The position numbers and the translations under genes are program-made. A stretch of 6,254 nt of DNA from Dehalococcoidia bacterium (lineage in GTDB: Bacteria; Chloroflexota; Dehalococcoidia; E44-bin15), in NCBI GenBank assembly GCA_030619615.1, contig JAUXBC010000047.1, positions 1-6,254 on the forward strand, given 5' to 3'. Position 1 is the stretch's first letter. Each line of letters starts with the position of its first letter. Of this stretch, positions 6,049 through 6,254 are shown in pieces. The notes under the pieces were generated by a model that worked only from the letters and a program-made list of their open reading frames with translations, was not told the DNA's origin and did no database searches.

Positions 6049-6078
6049 TTGAGAATGGACTTTATTGTATGCTATTCT
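6049..6078 (+). promoter_or_regulatory. Probable sigma-70-type promoter before the purN-like gene
   Basis: TTGAGA (6049-6054, five of six matches to the -35 consensus) is followed after 18 bp by TATTCT (6073-6078, four of six). A TG at 6070-6071 forms an extended -10. The surrounding 70 bp gap is AT-rich compared with the genes. Transcription would start near 6085, about 25 nt before the ATG at 6110. This is the best promoter-like sequence in the window and suggests that the downstream gene begins a new transcript. Confidence 0.5.
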
Positions 6079-6084
6079 ATAAAG
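6060..6084. repeat. Inverted repeat overlapping the -10 region
   Basis: CTTTAT (6060-6065) and ATAAAG (6079-6084) form a perfect 6-bp inverted repeat with a 13 nt spacer centred on the proposed -10. It is too AT-rich and lacks the T run needed for a terminator. A 7-bp direct repeat, GAAAGCT, also flanks the promoter at 6043-6049 and 6084-6090. Either could be an operator or chance in AT-rich sequence. Confidence 0.3.
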
Positions 6085-6109
6085 AAAGCTAAAATAGGCG
6101 AAAAAAGCA

Positions 6110-6254
6110 ATGTACATTGGCTGGTTTTCCACAGGGAGAGATAAGGCGGCCCGGCAACTTCTGCAAGCGGTATGGCGCAGCATAAACAAGGGCGAGATAA
6201 AGGCCGAGATCTGCTTCGTTTTCAGTAACCGGGAACAGGGCGAAGAAAGGGAAA
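6110..6254 (+). CDS. PurN-like formyltransferase, N-terminal fragment; continues past the window
   Basis: An open frame starts at ATG 6110 and runs off the right edge, giving 48 residues. It begins MYIGWFSTGRDKAARQLL, then a probable helix, then AEICFVFSNREQGE (33-46). This resembles the N-terminus of glycinamide ribonucleotide formyltransferases, where an opening beta strand and glycine loop are followed by a strand ending in SNR. The opening differs from classic PurN (VLxSGxGSN replaced by IGWFSTGRD), and resembles a variant I recall from Dehalococcoidia. The expected function is transfer of formyl from 10-formyltetrahydrofolate in purine synthesis, but the catalytic Asn-His-Asp residues lie beyond the window. 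The ribosome site is weak (TAGG at 6095-6098, 11 nt upstream). The gene appears to have its own promoter. Confidence 0.6.
   Translation, partial: MYIGWFSTGRDKAARQLLQAVWRSINKGEIKAEICFVFSNREQGEERE

Overview
This 6.25 kb window is a dense, one-directional block of housekeeping genes. All nine genes read on the + strand and the only gene-free gaps are 73 and 70 bp. I see no mobile element, CRISPR array, tRNA, rRNA or convincing terminator. The gene order (topA, xer, aroQ, M24 peptidase, efp, xseA, xseB), a lysine-free EF-P loop, the purN-like gene at the right edge and moderately high GC suggest a bacterium of the Chloroflexota, most likely Dehalococcoidia. That placement is an inference from remembered gene order and protein character, not from a search.

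Left (1-1907): the 3' end of topA, with three C4 zinc ribbons, is joined by an ATGA overlap to a Xer-type tyrosine recombinase carrying the full R-K-H-R-H-Y catalytic set. Middle (1834-3972): aroQ (type II 3-dehydroquinase), an M24 Xaa-Pro peptidase joined by ATGA, then efp after a 73 bp gap. The aroQ, M24 peptidase and efp grouping is a known conserved one. Right (3969-6039): xseA and xseB, the two exonuclease VII subunits, overlap each other. They are followed by a TTG-started PHP-domain phosphoesterase that overlaps xseB by 7 bp. At the edge (6110-6254) is the start of a purN-like formyltransferase gene, preceded by the best promoter-like sequence in the window.

Functionally the block mixes DNA topology and chromosome-dimer resolution (topA, xer), DNA processing (xseAB), translation of proline stretches and turnover of proline peptides (efp, M24 peptidase) and the shikimate pathway (aroQ). 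Tight overlaps imply translational coupling and probably one or two long transcripts.

The most notable observation is at the xer/aroQ junction. The recombinase frame runs 74 bp into aroQ, adding a non-homologous tail. An in-phase A AAA AAG heptamer (the dnaX-type slippery sequence) lies at 1814-1820. A -1 shift there, or one extra A in the run, would end the recombinase at a TGA in a perfect ATGA overlap with aroQ, the same junction type seen three other times here. This is either a programmed frameshift, a genuine recent indel or a homopolymer sequencing error; the sequence alone cannot decide. I found no clearly novel multi-gene system.
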